A stretch of DNA of 64,000 nucleotides from Globisporangium splendens (GCA_006386115.1 VFIW01000139.1:1-64000); one strand, 5' to 3'. Counted from the first letter of the stretch, positions 1 to 8,308 are shown. Numbers and translations: made by a program. Notes: a model not told the origin generated them from the sequence alone.

Positions 1-682
1 AAAAAAAAAAAAAAATTAATAGTTGATTTATAAAATCTGGAGGTGAAATTATTGCACTAATTATTATAAATTTTAAAAAAAAAAATTTTCTTAAATTAAT
101 AATTGTTTTAATTTTAAAAATATTATTAAATATTATAAAAAATAATATAAAAAAATATATAAATATTGAAAAAAAATATATAAAAGATGTAAATATAAAA
201 TTAAAATAATTATTTAATTTAGGTTCAAAATATATATTAAAAAGATATTTATTAGAAAAATTAATATTTAAAAAAAAATACCAAATATTTGGAATTATTT
301 TTATTAAAATAATAGAAATAATAAAAAAATTAAAAATTAAAAAAATTAAATAAATTTTTATTATTTTAAAATTTTCATATTTAAATAAACCTGATGAAAA
401 AAAAAACCAACATTGTATTATACTTAATTGAAATATTATAAAAAATGATACAAAAATTGATATAAAAATATTAGTAACAAATATTTCAGTAATATTTGTA
501 AAAATAAAATATTTTAATAAATCTTTATTTATTAATATATTAATAAATAAATATATTAATTGATTTGAAAAATAATAAGATATTATAAATAGATAAAAAA
601 AAGTAATTAATAATATAAAAAAATTATATTTTAATTCAAATAAATGTAATTGTAAATAAGTTGTTATTTTATTGTTATTCAT
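1..682 (-). CDS. tatC: Tat translocase subunit TatC, partial at window start
   Basis: This is the copy-A version of the twin-arginine translocase channel protein described at 24384-25132. The start codon is at 682 and the frame runs into the window edge. The TatC C-terminal signature SPPDFINQLL is encoded close to the edge. The A-run at positions 1-15 is one base shorter than the run at 59351-59366, probably because the window or contig begins within it. The upstream neighbour, trnL(UAA), is on the opposite strand. Confidence 0.9.
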   Translation of the reverse strand, partial: MNNNKITTYLQLHLFELKYNFFILLITFFYLFIISYYFSNQLIYLFINILINKDLLKYFIFTNITEIFVTNIFISIFVSFFIIFQLSIIQCWFFFSSGLFKYENFKIIKIYLIFLIFNFFIISIILIKIIPNIWYFFLNINFSNKYLFNIYFEPKLNNYFNFIFTSFIYFFSIFIYFFILFFIIFNNIFKIKTIINLRKFFFLKFIIISAIISPPDFINQLLIFFFF

Positions 683-698
683 ATTATATTTAATATAA

Positions 699-782
699 GC
701 CTACTTGGTGAAATTGGTAAACACGATAGATTTAAAATCTGTTCCCACTTCAGGGTTATTGGTTCAAGTCCAATAGTAGGTA
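699..782 (+). tRNA. trnL(uaa): tRNA-Leu(UAA)
   Basis: The acceptor gcctact pairs with agtaggt (G1-U72). The anticodon loop contains TAA in gatttAAaatc context, the variable arm is long (type II), and the T-arm has the usual GGTTCAAGTCC. It reads UUA, the commonest Leu codon here. It is the first of three tandem tRNAs upstream of rpl14. Confidence 0.93.
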
Positions 783-787
783 TTTTT

Positions 788-870
788 ATCAAAGTGGTGA
801 AATTGGTAAACACGTTACACTTAGGATGTAAAGCTTTAGTGCATTAAGGGTTCAAGTCCCTTCTTTGATA
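788..870 (+). tRNA. trnL(uag): tRNA-Leu(UAG)
   Basis: The acceptor atcaaag pairs with ctttgat and the discriminator is A. The anticodon is TAG, flanked by the stem tacac/gatgta. The variable arm is long. Its D-arm is nearly identical to that of the adjacent trnL(UAA), so the pair probably arose by tandem duplication and anticodon change (inference). Confidence 0.92.
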
Positions 871-893
871 GTTTCTATAAGAATATATTTTAA

Positions 894-965
894 GACGAGA
901 TAGAGTAATTGGTAACTTATCAGGCTCATAATCTGGAGATGTAGGTTCGAATCCTGCTTTCGTCA
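894..965 (+). tRNA. trnfM(cau): tRNA-fMet(CAU), initiator
   Basis: The acceptor gacgaga pairs with tttcgtc and the anticodon is CAT. The D-stem (GAGT, A at position 11) and the overall match to bacterial initiator tRNA favour the initiator over the elongator at 35493 and the Ile-type CAU tRNA at 28568. The first base pair is G-C, not the bacterial mismatch, so the initiator call is likely but not certain. Confidence 0.75.
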
Positions 966-982
966 AAATTAATTAAAAATTT

Positions 983-1354
983 ATGATACAAATTCAAACT
1001 AAATTAAAAGTAAATGATAACAGTGGTGTCAAAATAGGACAATGTATAAAAATATATAAAAGTAAAGTTGGAAAAATAGGTGATACAATATTAATTTCAG
1101 CTAAAAAATTGCGTTTAAATCAAAAAAAAAAAATGAAAATAATTAAAGGTGATTTATTCAAAGCTTTAATTGTTCATACAACTTATCAAAAAAAAAGTAC
1201 AATAGGAAATTTAATTAAATTTGATAAAAATTGTATCATAATATTAAATAATCAAAATAAACCTTTAGGTACACGTATTTTTGGTCCAATTACATCTGAA
1301 TTTCGAAAACAAAAAAATTTTAAAATTTTATCATTATCTTCTAATATTTTATAA
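983..1354 (+). CDS. rpl14: Ribosomal protein L14 (uL14m)
   Basis: A 123-residue protein of the large mitochondrial ribosomal subunit, at the subunit interface. It is full length against bacterial L14 (about 122) and keeps family landmarks: MIQIQTKLKVNDNSG at the N-terminus, KGDLFKALIVHT near 57-68, and the C-terminal GTRIFGPITSEFR near 97-109. It lies 17 nt after trnfM and 14 nt before rpl5, preserving the bacterial spc-operon order L14-(L24)-L5; rpl24 is absent. There are no indels between the copies. Identification is very secure. Confidence 0.97.
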   Translation: MIQIQTKLKVNDNSGVKIGQCIKIYKSKVGKIGDTILISAKKLRLNQKKKMKIIKGDLFKALIVHTTYQKKSTIGNLIKFDKNCIIILNNQNKPLGTRIFGPITSEFRKQKNFKILSLSSNIL

Positions 1355-1368
1355 ACTTTAAATTAAAT

Positions 1369-1902
1369 ATGAATAAAAATTTAAAAAATCATTATCAAAA
1401 TGTTATTATATACGATCTTATAACAAAATTACATTTTAAAAATATATTTGAAATTCCAAAAATAACTAAAATTTGTTTAAATATTGGATTTAAAAATGCA
1501 AATATTGAAAAAAAAAAATTAATAAATATTATATTACTTTTAAAATTAATTACTAATCAAAAACCTATTGTAACTAAATCTAAAAAAAATAATATTTTTT
1601 TAAAAATAAAAAAAAATTCAATTATAGGATGTAAAGTTACTCTAAGAAAAAAAAATATATATATATTTTTAGAAAAACTTTTAATATTTATATTACCAAA
1701 TATAAATAAAATAAATTTTAATTTAAAAAATAAAAATATATTAAATTTTCAAATTAAAAATGTATTAAATTTTTTTGAATTAAAAACAGAATTTTTAAAA
1801 TTTAAAGATATACCTCCAATTGATATTTCAATACATACAAATTCAAAAAATAATAATGAATTATCTACATTATTAAATTCTTTTTTTATAATAAAAAAAT
1901 AA
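1369..1902 (+). CDS. rpl5: Ribosomal protein L5 (uL5m)
   Basis: A 177-residue large-subunit protein that in bacteria contacts 5S rRNA and the P-site tRNA. The family core is visible: an N-terminal PKITKICLNIGFKNA, a central GCKVTLRKKNIYIFLEKLL, and the C-terminal PPIDISIHTNSKNNNE, equivalent to bacterial G.DI.i.T.A.td.E. Length is near the bacterial 179. It follows rpl14 and abuts trnG(GCC), whose first base is 3 nt after the stop. Its presence makes it notable that no clear 5S rRNA gene is visible (see 2001-2086). Confidence 0.95.
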   Translation: MNKNLKNHYQNVIIYDLITKLHFKNIFEIPKITKICLNIGFKNANIEKKKLINIILLLKLITNQKPIVTKSKKNNIFLKIKKNSIIGCKVTLRKKNIYIFLEKLLIFILPNINKINFNLKNKNILNFQIKNVLNFFELKTEFLKFKDIPPIDISIHTNSKNNNELSTLLNSFFIIKK

Positions 1903-1904
1903 TA

Positions 1905-1976
1905 GCAAAAATAGCTCAATGGTAGAGTATAACCTTGCCAAGGTTAATGTTGAGGGTTCGAATCCCTTTTTTTGCT
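1905..1976 (+). tRNA. trnG(gcc): tRNA-Gly(GCC)
   Basis: The acceptor gcaaaaa pairs with tttttgc and the anticodon stem ccttg frames GCC. The T-arm is gagggTTCGAATccctt. It reads GGU/GGC. It sits directly after the rpl5 stop, an arrangement in which tRNA excision would also release the mRNA 3' end (inference). Confidence 0.93.
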
Positions 1977-2000
1977 TTCATTTTTTTATAATAATTAAAA

Positions 2001-2086
2001 AATAAAATGGACCCAAAGGCAGTATTTGGTATTTCCATATAAATTAAATAATAAGGGAATAATTATATAAGAATTGACATTTTATT
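2001..2086 (+). ncRNA. Putative structured RNA, unassigned
   Basis: An 86-nt gap between two tRNA-Gly genes is closed by a perfect 9-bp helix (aataaaatg at 2001-2009 with cattttatt at 2078-2086). Inside are a second hairpin, ccaaa/tttgg with a 7-nt loop (2013-2029), and a third weak pairing, atttcc/gggaat. It contains a GC-rich island, GACCCAAAGGCAGTAT, unusual for a spacer here. It is not a canonical tRNA (no T-arm). It could be a reduced or permuted 5S rRNA, a tmRNA-like RNA, or an AT-rich spacer with chance pairing. I cannot assign it. Confidence 0.35.
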
Positions 2087-2087
2087 A

Positions 2088-2161
2088 TGTGATTATAGAT
2101 TAATTGGTAAATCCTTTATCTTCCAAGTAAATATTGTGGGTTCAAGTCCCACTAATCACAT
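2088..2161 (+). tRNA. trnG(ucc): tRNA-Gly(UCC)
   Basis: The acceptor tgtgatt pairs with aatcaca. The anticodon loop is cttccaa with TCC. The T-arm is gtgggTTCAAGTcccac. It reads GGA/GGG. It starts one base after the closing helix of the putative RNA at 2001-2086. Confidence 0.92.
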
Positions 2162-2171
2162 TTATATATGA

Positions 2172-2255
2172 GGAGAAATGGCTGAGTGGTTAAAAGCGGC
2201 AGACTGTAAATTTGTTGAAATATTTTCTACGTAGGTTCAAATCCTACTTTCTCCA
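2172..2255 (+). tRNA. trnY(gua): tRNA-Tyr(GUA)
   Basis: The acceptor ggagaaa pairs with tttctcc and the discriminator is A. The anticodon loop is ctGTAaa. It has a long variable arm (class II), as bacterial tRNA-Tyr does. It is the last tRNA before the rns leader. Confidence 0.93.
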
Positions 2256-2288
2256 ATTATAAAAATAATAAAAATTTTATATTCTTTA

Positions 2289-2313
2289 AGATATATTTTA
2301 ATGTAAGAATGTT
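2289..2313 (+). promoter_or_regulatory. 5' arm of a long-range stem bracketing rns
   Basis: Bases 2289-2313 are complementary to 3883-3907: about 25 bp with G-U wobbles and no bulge. The two arms flank the small-subunit rRNA, as the RNase III processing stalk flanks bacterial 16S rRNA. A role in pre-rRNA folding or processing is inferred. Confidence 0.6.
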
Positions 2314-2369
2314 TATTATTAAAATTTTTTGATTTTTTACTAATTTATATTAAATTTTTAATATAAAAA

Positions 2370-3232
2370 TTAAATAGAGTTTGATCCTGGCTCAGAATAA
2401 ATGCTATTGGTATGCTTAACACATGCAAGTTGAATGTTTAATTTTTAGACATAGCGAACGGGTGAGTAACGCGTGAATTATCTACCTTTTAATTCAGGAT
2501 AATTATTTAATATAAAAATACTGAATAATTTAAATAAAGTTTTAATAACGTTAAGAGATGAGTTTGCGTAAGATTAGGTAGTTGGTAGTTTAAAAGACTA
2601 CCAAGCCGACTATCTTTAGCTGGTTTGAAAGAATGATCAGCCACATTGGGACTGAGACACGGCCCAAACTTTTTTAAAGGCAGCAGTGGGGAATTTTGGA
2701 CAATGAGCGAAAGCTTGATCCAGCAATACCAAGTGAGTGAAGAAGGCTAATTAGGTTGTAAAGCTCTTTCATTAAGGAGGAAAATGACAGTACTTAAAAA
2801 AGAAGTTCCGGCTAATACCCGTGCCAGCAGCCGCGGTAATACGGGAGGAGCGAGCATTATTCGGAATGATTAGGCGTAAAGGGTTTGTAGGTGGTTTTTT
2901 AAGTTGAAAAAAACAAATTAAAGCTCAACTTTATAAATTTTTTCAAAACTGAAAAACTTGAGTATAAATAGAGGATAATGGAATTTCTATTGGAGGGATA
3001 AAATATGTTGATAATAGAAGGAAGATCTAAAGCGAAGGCAATTATCTGGGTATATACTGACACTGAGAAACGAAAGCTTGGGTAGCGAACGGGATTAGAG
3101 ACCCCGGTAGTCCATGCTGTAAACGATGAGTGCTCATATTTAGAATTTTTAGATATCAAGCTAACGCGTTAAGCACTCCGCCTGAAAAGTATAATCGCAA
3201 GATTGAAATTCAAAGGAATTGACGGGAGTCTA

Positions 3233-3264
<32 letters not shown>

Positions 3265-3880
3265 AATACGCGCAGAACCTTACCAACTCTTGCAAATTAG
3301 GTTAAAAAATTAAATTTAATCTAAACAGGCGTTGCATGGCTGTCGTCAGCTCGTGTTGTGAAATGTTTGGTTAAATCCTTTAACGAGCGCAACCCCTATT
3401 ATTAGTTGCTAATTTATTTAAATAAATAAAAGCACTCTAATAAAAATGTCAATGATAGGTTGAAGGAAGGTAGGGATGACGTCAAGTCTTCATGGCCCTT
3501 ATGAGTTGGGCTACACACGTGCTACAATGATAATTACAATGAGAGGCAATAATGATTAAAAATTGGAGCAAATCTTTAAAGATTGTCTTAGTTCGGATTA
3601 TGGGCTGCAACTCGCCCATATGAAGCTGGAATCGCTAGTAATCGCAGAACAGCATGCTGCGGTGAATATGTTACTAGACTTTGTACACACCGCCCGTCAC
3701 ATCAAGGAAGTTAAATATTTTTAAAATGATTTTTAGTTATTTTATTTTAATAAACAATTATTTAATTTTAATAATTTATATTTAAGATTTTATAATATAT
3801 AAGTTCCTAAAAAGTATTTAGTAACTTTGATGAAGTCGTAACAAGGTAGTCGTAGGGGAACCTGTGGCTGGAAGAGCTCT
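2370..3880 (+). rRNA. rns: Small subunit ribosomal RNA
   Basis: This is a bacterial-type 16S-like rRNA. The 5' landmark AGAGTTTGATCCTGGCTCAG begins at 2376. The 530 loop GTGCCAGCAGCCGCGGTAA is near 2821, ATTAGAGACCCCGGTAGTCC near 3092, and the decoding region GTACACACCGCCCGTC near 3683. GGGGAACCTGTGG near 3855 is helix 45. It is intron-free. The helix-44 region carries an AT-rich expansion (about 3710-3815). The 3' tail reads GGAAGAGCTCTTT instead of a CCTCC anti-Shine-Dalgarno, so conventional SD pairing is unlikely. Ends are estimates from flanking conservation and the bracketing stem. Confidence 0.95.
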
Positions 3881-3882
3881 TT

Positions 3883-3907
3883 AACATTCTTATATTAAAA
3901 TATATTT
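3883..3907 (+). promoter_or_regulatory. 3' arm of the long-range stem bracketing rns
   Basis: Complement of 2289-2313. It begins right after the apparent rns 3' end and finishes 3 nt before trnW, so stem cleavage and tRNA processing together could define the rRNA 3' end (inference). Confidence 0.6.
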
Positions 3908-3910
3908 AAA

Positions 3911-3982
3911 AGGAAAATAGTTTAATTGGTAAAATAATAGTCTCCAAAATTATTGTTGTTGGTTCAAGTCCAATTTTTCCTG
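3911..3982 (+). tRNA. trnW(cca): tRNA-Trp(CCA)
   Basis: The acceptor aggaaaa pairs with ttttcct, the discriminator is G, and the anticodon loop is ctCCAaa. The CCA anticodon (not UCA) fits the standard code, in which UGA is not Trp; all conserved Trp positions checked are TGG. Confidence 0.94.
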
Positions 3983-4101
3983 TATATATATTTAAATAAT
4001 TATATACATATATGTATACTTAAAATTTAATTATTTTATATTTTTTTAAAATATTTTATTTGAGTGTGTATATATATAATATACATATTTAAATTTTATT
4101 T

Positions 4102-4665
4102 ATGAAATTAACACAAAAATTTAGTCAATATTTATTACAAATTTTACCTATTATAAATTATACTACTTATAAAAATGAATTATCTATAAATATTCCCCTT
4201 AATAAAATGGTTCCTATTTTTTTTTTTTTAAAAAATCATACAAATACACAATTTAAAGTTTTATCTGACATTTGTGTTGTAGATTATATTAGTAAAAAAA
4301 AACGTTTTGAAATTATTTATAATTTATTAAGTATTCGTTTTAATAGCCGTTTAAAGGTTAAAGTTTTAGTAAATGAATTACAGCCTGTAGATTCTATTAT
4401 TAGTATTTATAAAACTTCAAATTGGCTTGAAAGAGAAGCTTGGGATATGTTTGGTATTTTTTTTATAAATCACCCCGATTTAAGAAGAATCTTAACAGAT
4501 TATGGTTTTGAAGGTCATCCTTTACGTAAAGATTTTCCTTTAAGTGGTTATTTAGAAGTTTATTACAATGAACTAAAAAAAAGAGTAGTTTATCAACCTA
4601 TAAATTTATCTCAACAATATAGATTATTTGAATTTAATAGTCCTTGGGATAAAAAAATACATTAA
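4102..4665 (+). CDS. nad9: NADH dehydrogenase subunit 9 (30-kDa, NuoC-type)
   Basis: A 187-residue matrix-arm subunit of complex I, near the quinone-binding module with Nad7. The signatures are plain: [14 protein letters not shown] at 108-121 and the C-terminal [19 protein letters not shown] at 128-146. Length fits mitochondrial Nad9 (about 190). It is preceded by a 120-nt AT spacer after trnW and followed 58 nt later by cob, in the same direction. There are no membrane segments, as expected. Confidence 0.97.
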   Translation: MKLTQKFSQYLLQILPIINYTTYKNELSINIPLNKMVPIFFFLKNHTNTQFKVLSDICVVDYISKKKRFEIIYNLLSIRFNSRLKVKVLVNELQPVDSIISIYKTSNWLEREAWDMFGIFFINHPDLRRILTDYGFEGHPLRKDFPLSGYLEVYYNELKKRVVYQPINLSQQYRLFEFNSPWDKKIH

Positions 4666-4723
4666 TTTAATATTATTAAATAAATATTATATTTGTTATC
4701 AGGTTAAATTTCTATTTCATTAT

Positions 4724-5872
4724 ATGAGATGGAATAAAAAATCTTTATTTGCAGTTATTAATAATCATTTAATTGATTATCCTACACCTATAAATTTAAA
4801 TTATTTTTATAGTTTTGGTTTTTTAGCTGGTATTATGTTAGTAATACAAATATTAACAGGTATCTTTTTAGCTATGCATTATACACCACATATAGATTTA
4901 GCTTTTAATAGTGTAGAACATATTATGAGAGATGTTAACAATGGTTGGTTAATAAGATATATTCACGCTAACGGTGCTTCATTTTTCTTTATTGTTGTTT
5001 ATGTACATATTTTTAGAGGTTTATATTATGGTTCTTATATAACACCTAGAGAATATTTATGGTGTTCTGGTGTTATTATTTTTATTTTAATGATGGCAAC
5101 CGCTTTCATGGGTTATGTGTTACCTTGGGGTCAAATGAGTTTTTGGGGTGCTACTGTTATTACTAATTTATTTTCTGCTGTACCTTTAGTAGGTAAAGAT
5201 ATTGTAGATTGGTTATGGGGTGGTTTTGCTGTGGATAATCCAACATTAAATCGTTTTTTTAGTTTACATTTTACAATGCCTTTTGTAATTGTAGGTGCTG
5301 TATTAATTCATTTAATTTTATTACATGAAGTAGGTTCAAACAATCCTTTAGGTTTAACGTTAAAAACTGAAAATGTTCCTTTTTATCCATATTTTTACAC
5401 AAAAGATTTATTTACTTTAATGGTATTATTATTTGTATTCTTTATATTTGTTTTTTATTATCCAAATGCTTTAGGACACCCAGATAATTATATTGAAGCA
5501 AATCCTATGAAAACACCTTTACATATTGTACCTGAATGGTATTTTTTACCTTTTTATGCTATTTTAAGATCTATTCCTAATAAAATAGGAGGGGTTATTG
5601 GTATGTTTGGTTCATTAATAGTAATGTTAACTATACCTTTTACTAATTCATCTGAAATAAGAAGTACAGCTTTTAGACCTATATTTAAAGTATGTTACTG
5701 GTTATTAGTTGTAGCATTTTTTTTATTAGGTTGGGTAGGTCAAATGCCTGTTGAATATCCTTATACAGAAATAGGTGTTGTTAGTATGATATATTATTTT
5801 TTTTTCTTTATAGTGATTATACCTTTTGTAGGTAAAATTGAATCATTTTTAATACGTTATAAAAAAAAATAA
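4724..5872 (+). CDS. cob: Apocytochrome b
   Basis: A 382-residue core subunit of the complex III cytochrome bc1, carrying both b hemes in the inner membrane. The bis-His ligand pairs appear as H81/H95 and H182/H196, and the Qo-site PEWY is at 270-273. I chose the ATG at 4724 (MRWNKKSLF). An in-frame ATG at 4628 would add 32 residues overlapping nad9 that look like no cytochrome b N-terminus. The gene ends 133 bp inside the IR boundary and converges on nad3. Confidence 0.97.
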   Translation: MRWNKKSLFAVINNHLIDYPTPINLNYFYSFGFLAGIMLVIQILTGIFLAMHYTPHIDLAFNSVEHIMRDVNNGWLIRYIHANGASFFFIVVYVHIFRGLYYGSYITPREYLWCSGVIIFILMMATAFMGYVLPWGQMSFWGATVITNLFSAVPLVGKDIVDWLWGGFAVDNPTLNRFFSLHFTMPFVIVGAVLIHLILLHEVGSNNPLGLTLKTENVPFYPYFYTKDLFTLMVLLFVFFIFVFYYPNALGHPDNYIEANPMKTPLHIVPEWYFLPFYAILRSIPNKIGGVIGMFGSLIVMLTIPFTNSSEIRSTAFRPIFKVCYWLLVVAFFLLGWVGQMPVEYPYTEIGVVSMIYYFFFFIVIIPFVGKIESFLIRYKKK

Positions 5873-5880
5873 TAAATAAT

Positions 5881-5910
5881 ATTTTTATATTTTAAATTAA
5901 ATATAAAAAT
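5881..5910. terminator. Hairpin downstream of cob
   Basis: A 12-bp perfect inverted repeat (5881-5892 with 5899-5910) around a 6-nt loop begins 8 nt after the cob stop, between convergent cob and nad3. A role as transcript end or mRNA 3'-end stabiliser is inferred. All-AT arms make chance formation possible. Confidence 0.35.
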
Positions 5911-6003
5911 ATAAGTATTATTATATAATATAATAATTAAAAAAATAAATAAAATTATTTAATTAATTATAAAAATAAATTGTATTTAATTTATTTTGAT
6001 ATT

Positions 6004-6360
6004 TTAATCCCATTCAAGAGCATCACTACACCAAATATAAACAAAACCTATAATTAATTCAACTAAAAACTCTATCATAGTCCAAAAACCTAATGAAAAA
6101 TTAGAATTTAAAGTTAAAACCCAAGGAAAAACAAACACAGCTTCTAAATCAAAAATAATAAAAAGAATTGCTACTAAATAAAATTTTACATCAAAAACTT
6201 TTCTAGCATCATCATAAGGATTAAATCCACATTCATAAGCTGTTAATTTTTCTAAATCATCTTTTTGTTTAATTAATATAAAAGATAAATTAAAAATTAA
6301 AATTGATAAAAATAAACTGAATAGTAAAAATATAAAAATATTAGAATAATTTAATAACAT
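6004..6360 (-). CDS. nad3: NADH dehydrogenase subunit 3
   Basis: A 118-residue complex I membrane subunit with three predicted helices. The conserved loop between helices 1 and 2 is present, with YECGFNP at 42-48, including the Cys known in this family to report active/deactive states. KFYLVAILFIIFDLEAVF marks the second helix. Length is typical. Its stop codon straddles the inverted-repeat boundary at 6005/6006. It lies 29 nt downstream of trnD. Confidence 0.96.
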   Translation of the reverse strand: MLLNYSNIFIFLLFSLFLSILIFNLSFILIKQKDDLEKLTAYECGFNPYDDARKVFDVKFYLVAILFIIFDLEAVFVFPWVLTLNSNFSLGFWTMIEFLVELIIGFVYIWCSDALEWD

Positions 6361-6389
6361 AGATTTTAAAAATAAAATATTATATTAAG

Positions 6390-6463
6390 CGGAAAAAACG
6401 GGACTCGAACCCGCGACTTATAGCGTGACAAGCTACCACTCTAACCAACTGAGCTACTTTTCC
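6390..6463 (-). tRNA. trnD(guc): tRNA-Asp(GUC)
   Basis: The acceptor ggaaaag pairs with tttttcc (one G-U). The discriminator is G, the canonical Asp identity base. The anticodon is GTC. It lies between nad3 and atp6 and probably punctuates a minus-strand transcript. Confidence 0.93.
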
Positions 6464-6478
6464 TCTTATATAATATAA

Positions 6479-7204
6479 TTAATGTAAATTTAAAGCATCA
6501 TTAATATACATACAAGTTAAAATAGTAAAAACATAAGCTTGTATTATTGCAACACCTAATTCTAAACCTACTAATAATACCAATAAAATTAAAGGAATAA
6601 AATGAGCCATAAAAATAAAACTATTTACATTTAACATAGCCCAAGCAAAACCTGCAATTACTTTTAATAAAGTATGTCCAGCCATCATGTTAGCAAACAA
6701 TCGCACAGGTAAACTTATAACACGAAAAATATAAGAAACTAATTCAATAGGTACTAATAATGGTACTAAAAAAATACTTGCACCACTTGGTAATAATAAA
6801 TTTAAAAAATTTAATTTATGTTTTTTAATTCCTATTAAATTAAAACCAATATAAAGTGTTAATGCTAATGTAAAAGTTATAATTAAATGACTAGTTACAG
6901 TAAAACTATAAGGTATCATTCCTATTAAATTACATAATAAAATAAAAAAAAATATAACAAAAATTAAAGAAACAAAATGTTTTCCTTCTTTACCTATATT
7001 TGCATATGATAACTCAATAGTTGTGTTAAAAATTGTTTCAAAAATTTGTTGAAAACGTGTTGGTATAAATTTATTTTTTATACTAATATATATATATATA
7101 TATAATAAACCTATTACTAATATTAAAGAAGCATTAGTAAATACAAAAGGTATTTGAAAAATAGGTAAAATTTCAAATTGTTCTAATGGACTCATTATAA
7201 ACAT
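6479..7204 (-). CDS. atp6: ATP synthase F0 subunit a
   Basis: A 241-residue proton-channel subunit of complex V that partners the c-ring (atp9). The essential arginine is in LPVRLFANMMAGH (R168 in this frame), and the C-terminal LLVGLELGVAIIQAYVFTIL is typical. The start is uncertain: ATG at 7204 (3 nt after the cox3 stop) or ATG at 7195 (MSPLEQFEIL), which resembles other Atp6 starts better. It is tightly linked to cox3 upstream. Confidence 0.96.
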   Translation of the reverse strand: MFIMSPLEQFEILPIFQIPFVFTNASLILVIGLLYIYIYISIKNKFIPTRFQQIFETIFNTTIELSYANIGKEGKHFVSLIFVIFFFILLCNLIGMIPYSFTVTSHLIITFTLALTLYIGFNLIGIKKHKLNFLNLLLPSGASIFLVPLLVPIELVSYIFRVISLPVRLFANMMAGHTLLKVIAGFAWAMLNVNSFIFMAHFIPLILLVLLVGLELGVAIIQAYVFTILTCMYINDALNLH

Positions 7205-7207
7205 AAA

Positions 7208-8122
7208 TTAATTTCCACCCCACCAATAAACTGCAACAAATAAGAATAACCAAACTACATCTACAAAATGCCAATACCAAGCTGCAGCTTCAAAACCGAA
7301 ATGATGTTGTTTTGTAAAGTGGTGATTTATTAATCTTATTGTACTTACTATTATAAAAATAGTACCAATGATTACATGTAAACCATGAAACCCTGTTAAT
7401 AAAAAAAAAGTAGTACCATAAATACTATCTGATATAGAAAAAGTACTTTCTACATATTCAAAACCTTGAATAAATGTAAAAAGTACAGCTAAAGAAATAG
7501 TTATTATTAAACTTAAAATTGCATTTTTTCTATCACCATATACTATAGCATGATGTGCCCAAGTAATTGTCGCTCCTGAAGATAATAATATAATAGTATT
7601 TAATAAAGGAACACCCCAAGCATTTATAGTTTCAATACCTAATGGAGGCCATAAAGAACCTATTTCAGGTGTTGGTGCTAAAGCTGAATGAAAAAAAGCC
7701 CAAAAAAAGCTTATAAAAAATAATAATTCGCTGAAAATAAATAAAAGCATACCATTTCTTAAACCTAACTGTACTTGTTTAGTATGTTGACCTTCATAAA
7801 CAGCTTCTCTAACTATATCGCGTAACCATGTATAAAAAACTAAAATTATAATTGAAAAACCTGTAAAAGTTAAAAATTTACCACCAGTATAACCATGAAA
7901 ATACATTGCTGTACCAAAAGTAAAAAAAAAACAACCAAAAGAAACAATAAAAGGCCAAGGGCTTGGATCAACTAAGTGATATGGATGTTTGTGTACATTT
8001 TTAGAATTTTTTGTAATTTTTTTTAAAAAAGATAAATCATTTTGAAATTTATCTATTTTACTAGAATCTGCAGTAGTTTCTATTTTTAAATTTTTTTTAT
8101 TTATATAATAATAATTTTTCAT
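7208..8122 (-). CDS. cox3: Cytochrome c oxidase subunit 3, with N-terminal extension
   Basis: A 304-residue complex IV subunit. The conserved body starts at about residue 44 (HKHPYHLVDPSPWPF) and runs through FFWAFFHSALAP, GFHGLHVIIGT and the C-terminal HFGFEAAAWYWHFVDVVWLFLF. Usual Cox3 is about 260-270 residues, so some 40 N-terminal residues (Lys/Asn-rich, polar) are extra. No downstream in-frame ATG precedes the conserved part, so the extension is either translated or a non-ATG start is used. Confidence 0.96.
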   Translation of the reverse strand: MKNYYYINKKNLKIETTADSSKIDKFQNDLSFLKKITKNSKNVHKHPYHLVDPSPWPFIVSFGCFFFTFGTAMYFHGYTGGKFLTFTGFSIIILVFYTWLRDIVREAVYEGQHTKQVQLGLRNGMLLFIFSELLFFISFFWAFFHSALAPTPEIGSLWPPLGIETINAWGVPLLNTIILLSSGATITWAHHAIVYGDRKNAILSLIITISLAVLFTFIQGFEYVESTFSISDSIYGTTFFLLTGFHGLHVIIGTIFIIVSTIRLINHHFTKQHHFGFEAAAWYWHFVDVVWLFLFVAVYWWGGN

Positions 8123-8308
8123 AAGAATTTTTTAAAATAAATAAAATAAAAATAATAATTTAAATTATTTTTAATTTAATAATTAATTATTTAATCATAA
8201 ATAATATTACTTAAATAATGTTATTATTTACATTTAAAAAAAAAACACTGACCCAAAAAGTATCGATATATAATTAAAATATTTTAAAAAAATTAAAATA
8301 TTTTAAAA
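8123..8308. other. Spacer with hairpin and GC island, cox3-rps7
   Basis: No ORF is visible. It holds an imperfect hairpin at about 8199-8230 (taaataatattac against a near-complement) and a short non-AT island at 8246-8266, CACTGACCCAAAAAGTATCG. That island shares GACCCAAA and a following GTAT with the putative RNA at 2010-2025. It could be a promoter or processing motif; this is unproven. Confidence 0.3.

Larger units (their letters stand above)
1..6005. repeat. Inverted repeat copy A, end portion (continues from 59351 across the circle)
   Basis: This stretch is the reverse complement of 19061-25066: position p here matches 25066-p there. It carries the tatC end, trnL(UAA), trnL(UAG), trnfM, rpl14, rpl5, trnG(GCC), trnG(UCC), trnY, rns, trnW, nad9 and cob. 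Matching stops at 6005, inside the nad3 stop codon; its partner at 19061 lies inside the cox1 3' end. Together with 43699-59351 it makes a copy of about 21,658 bp. Confidence 0.95.

Noticed and set aside
2001..2086. Canonical tRNA or standard 5S rRNA call
   Set aside because: No T-arm or D-arm, and none of the loop C/E landmarks of 5S; kept only as an unassigned RNA.
2899..3159. 86-codon minus-strand ORF (also at 21907-22167 and 62250-62510)
   Set aside because: It lies wholly antisense to conserved rns sequence; its apparent protein is the reverse complement of rRNA landmarks.
4628..4723. Longer cob start adding 32 residues
   Set aside because: The extension overlaps nad9 and resembles no cytochrome b; MRWNKKSLF at 4724 is a normal start.
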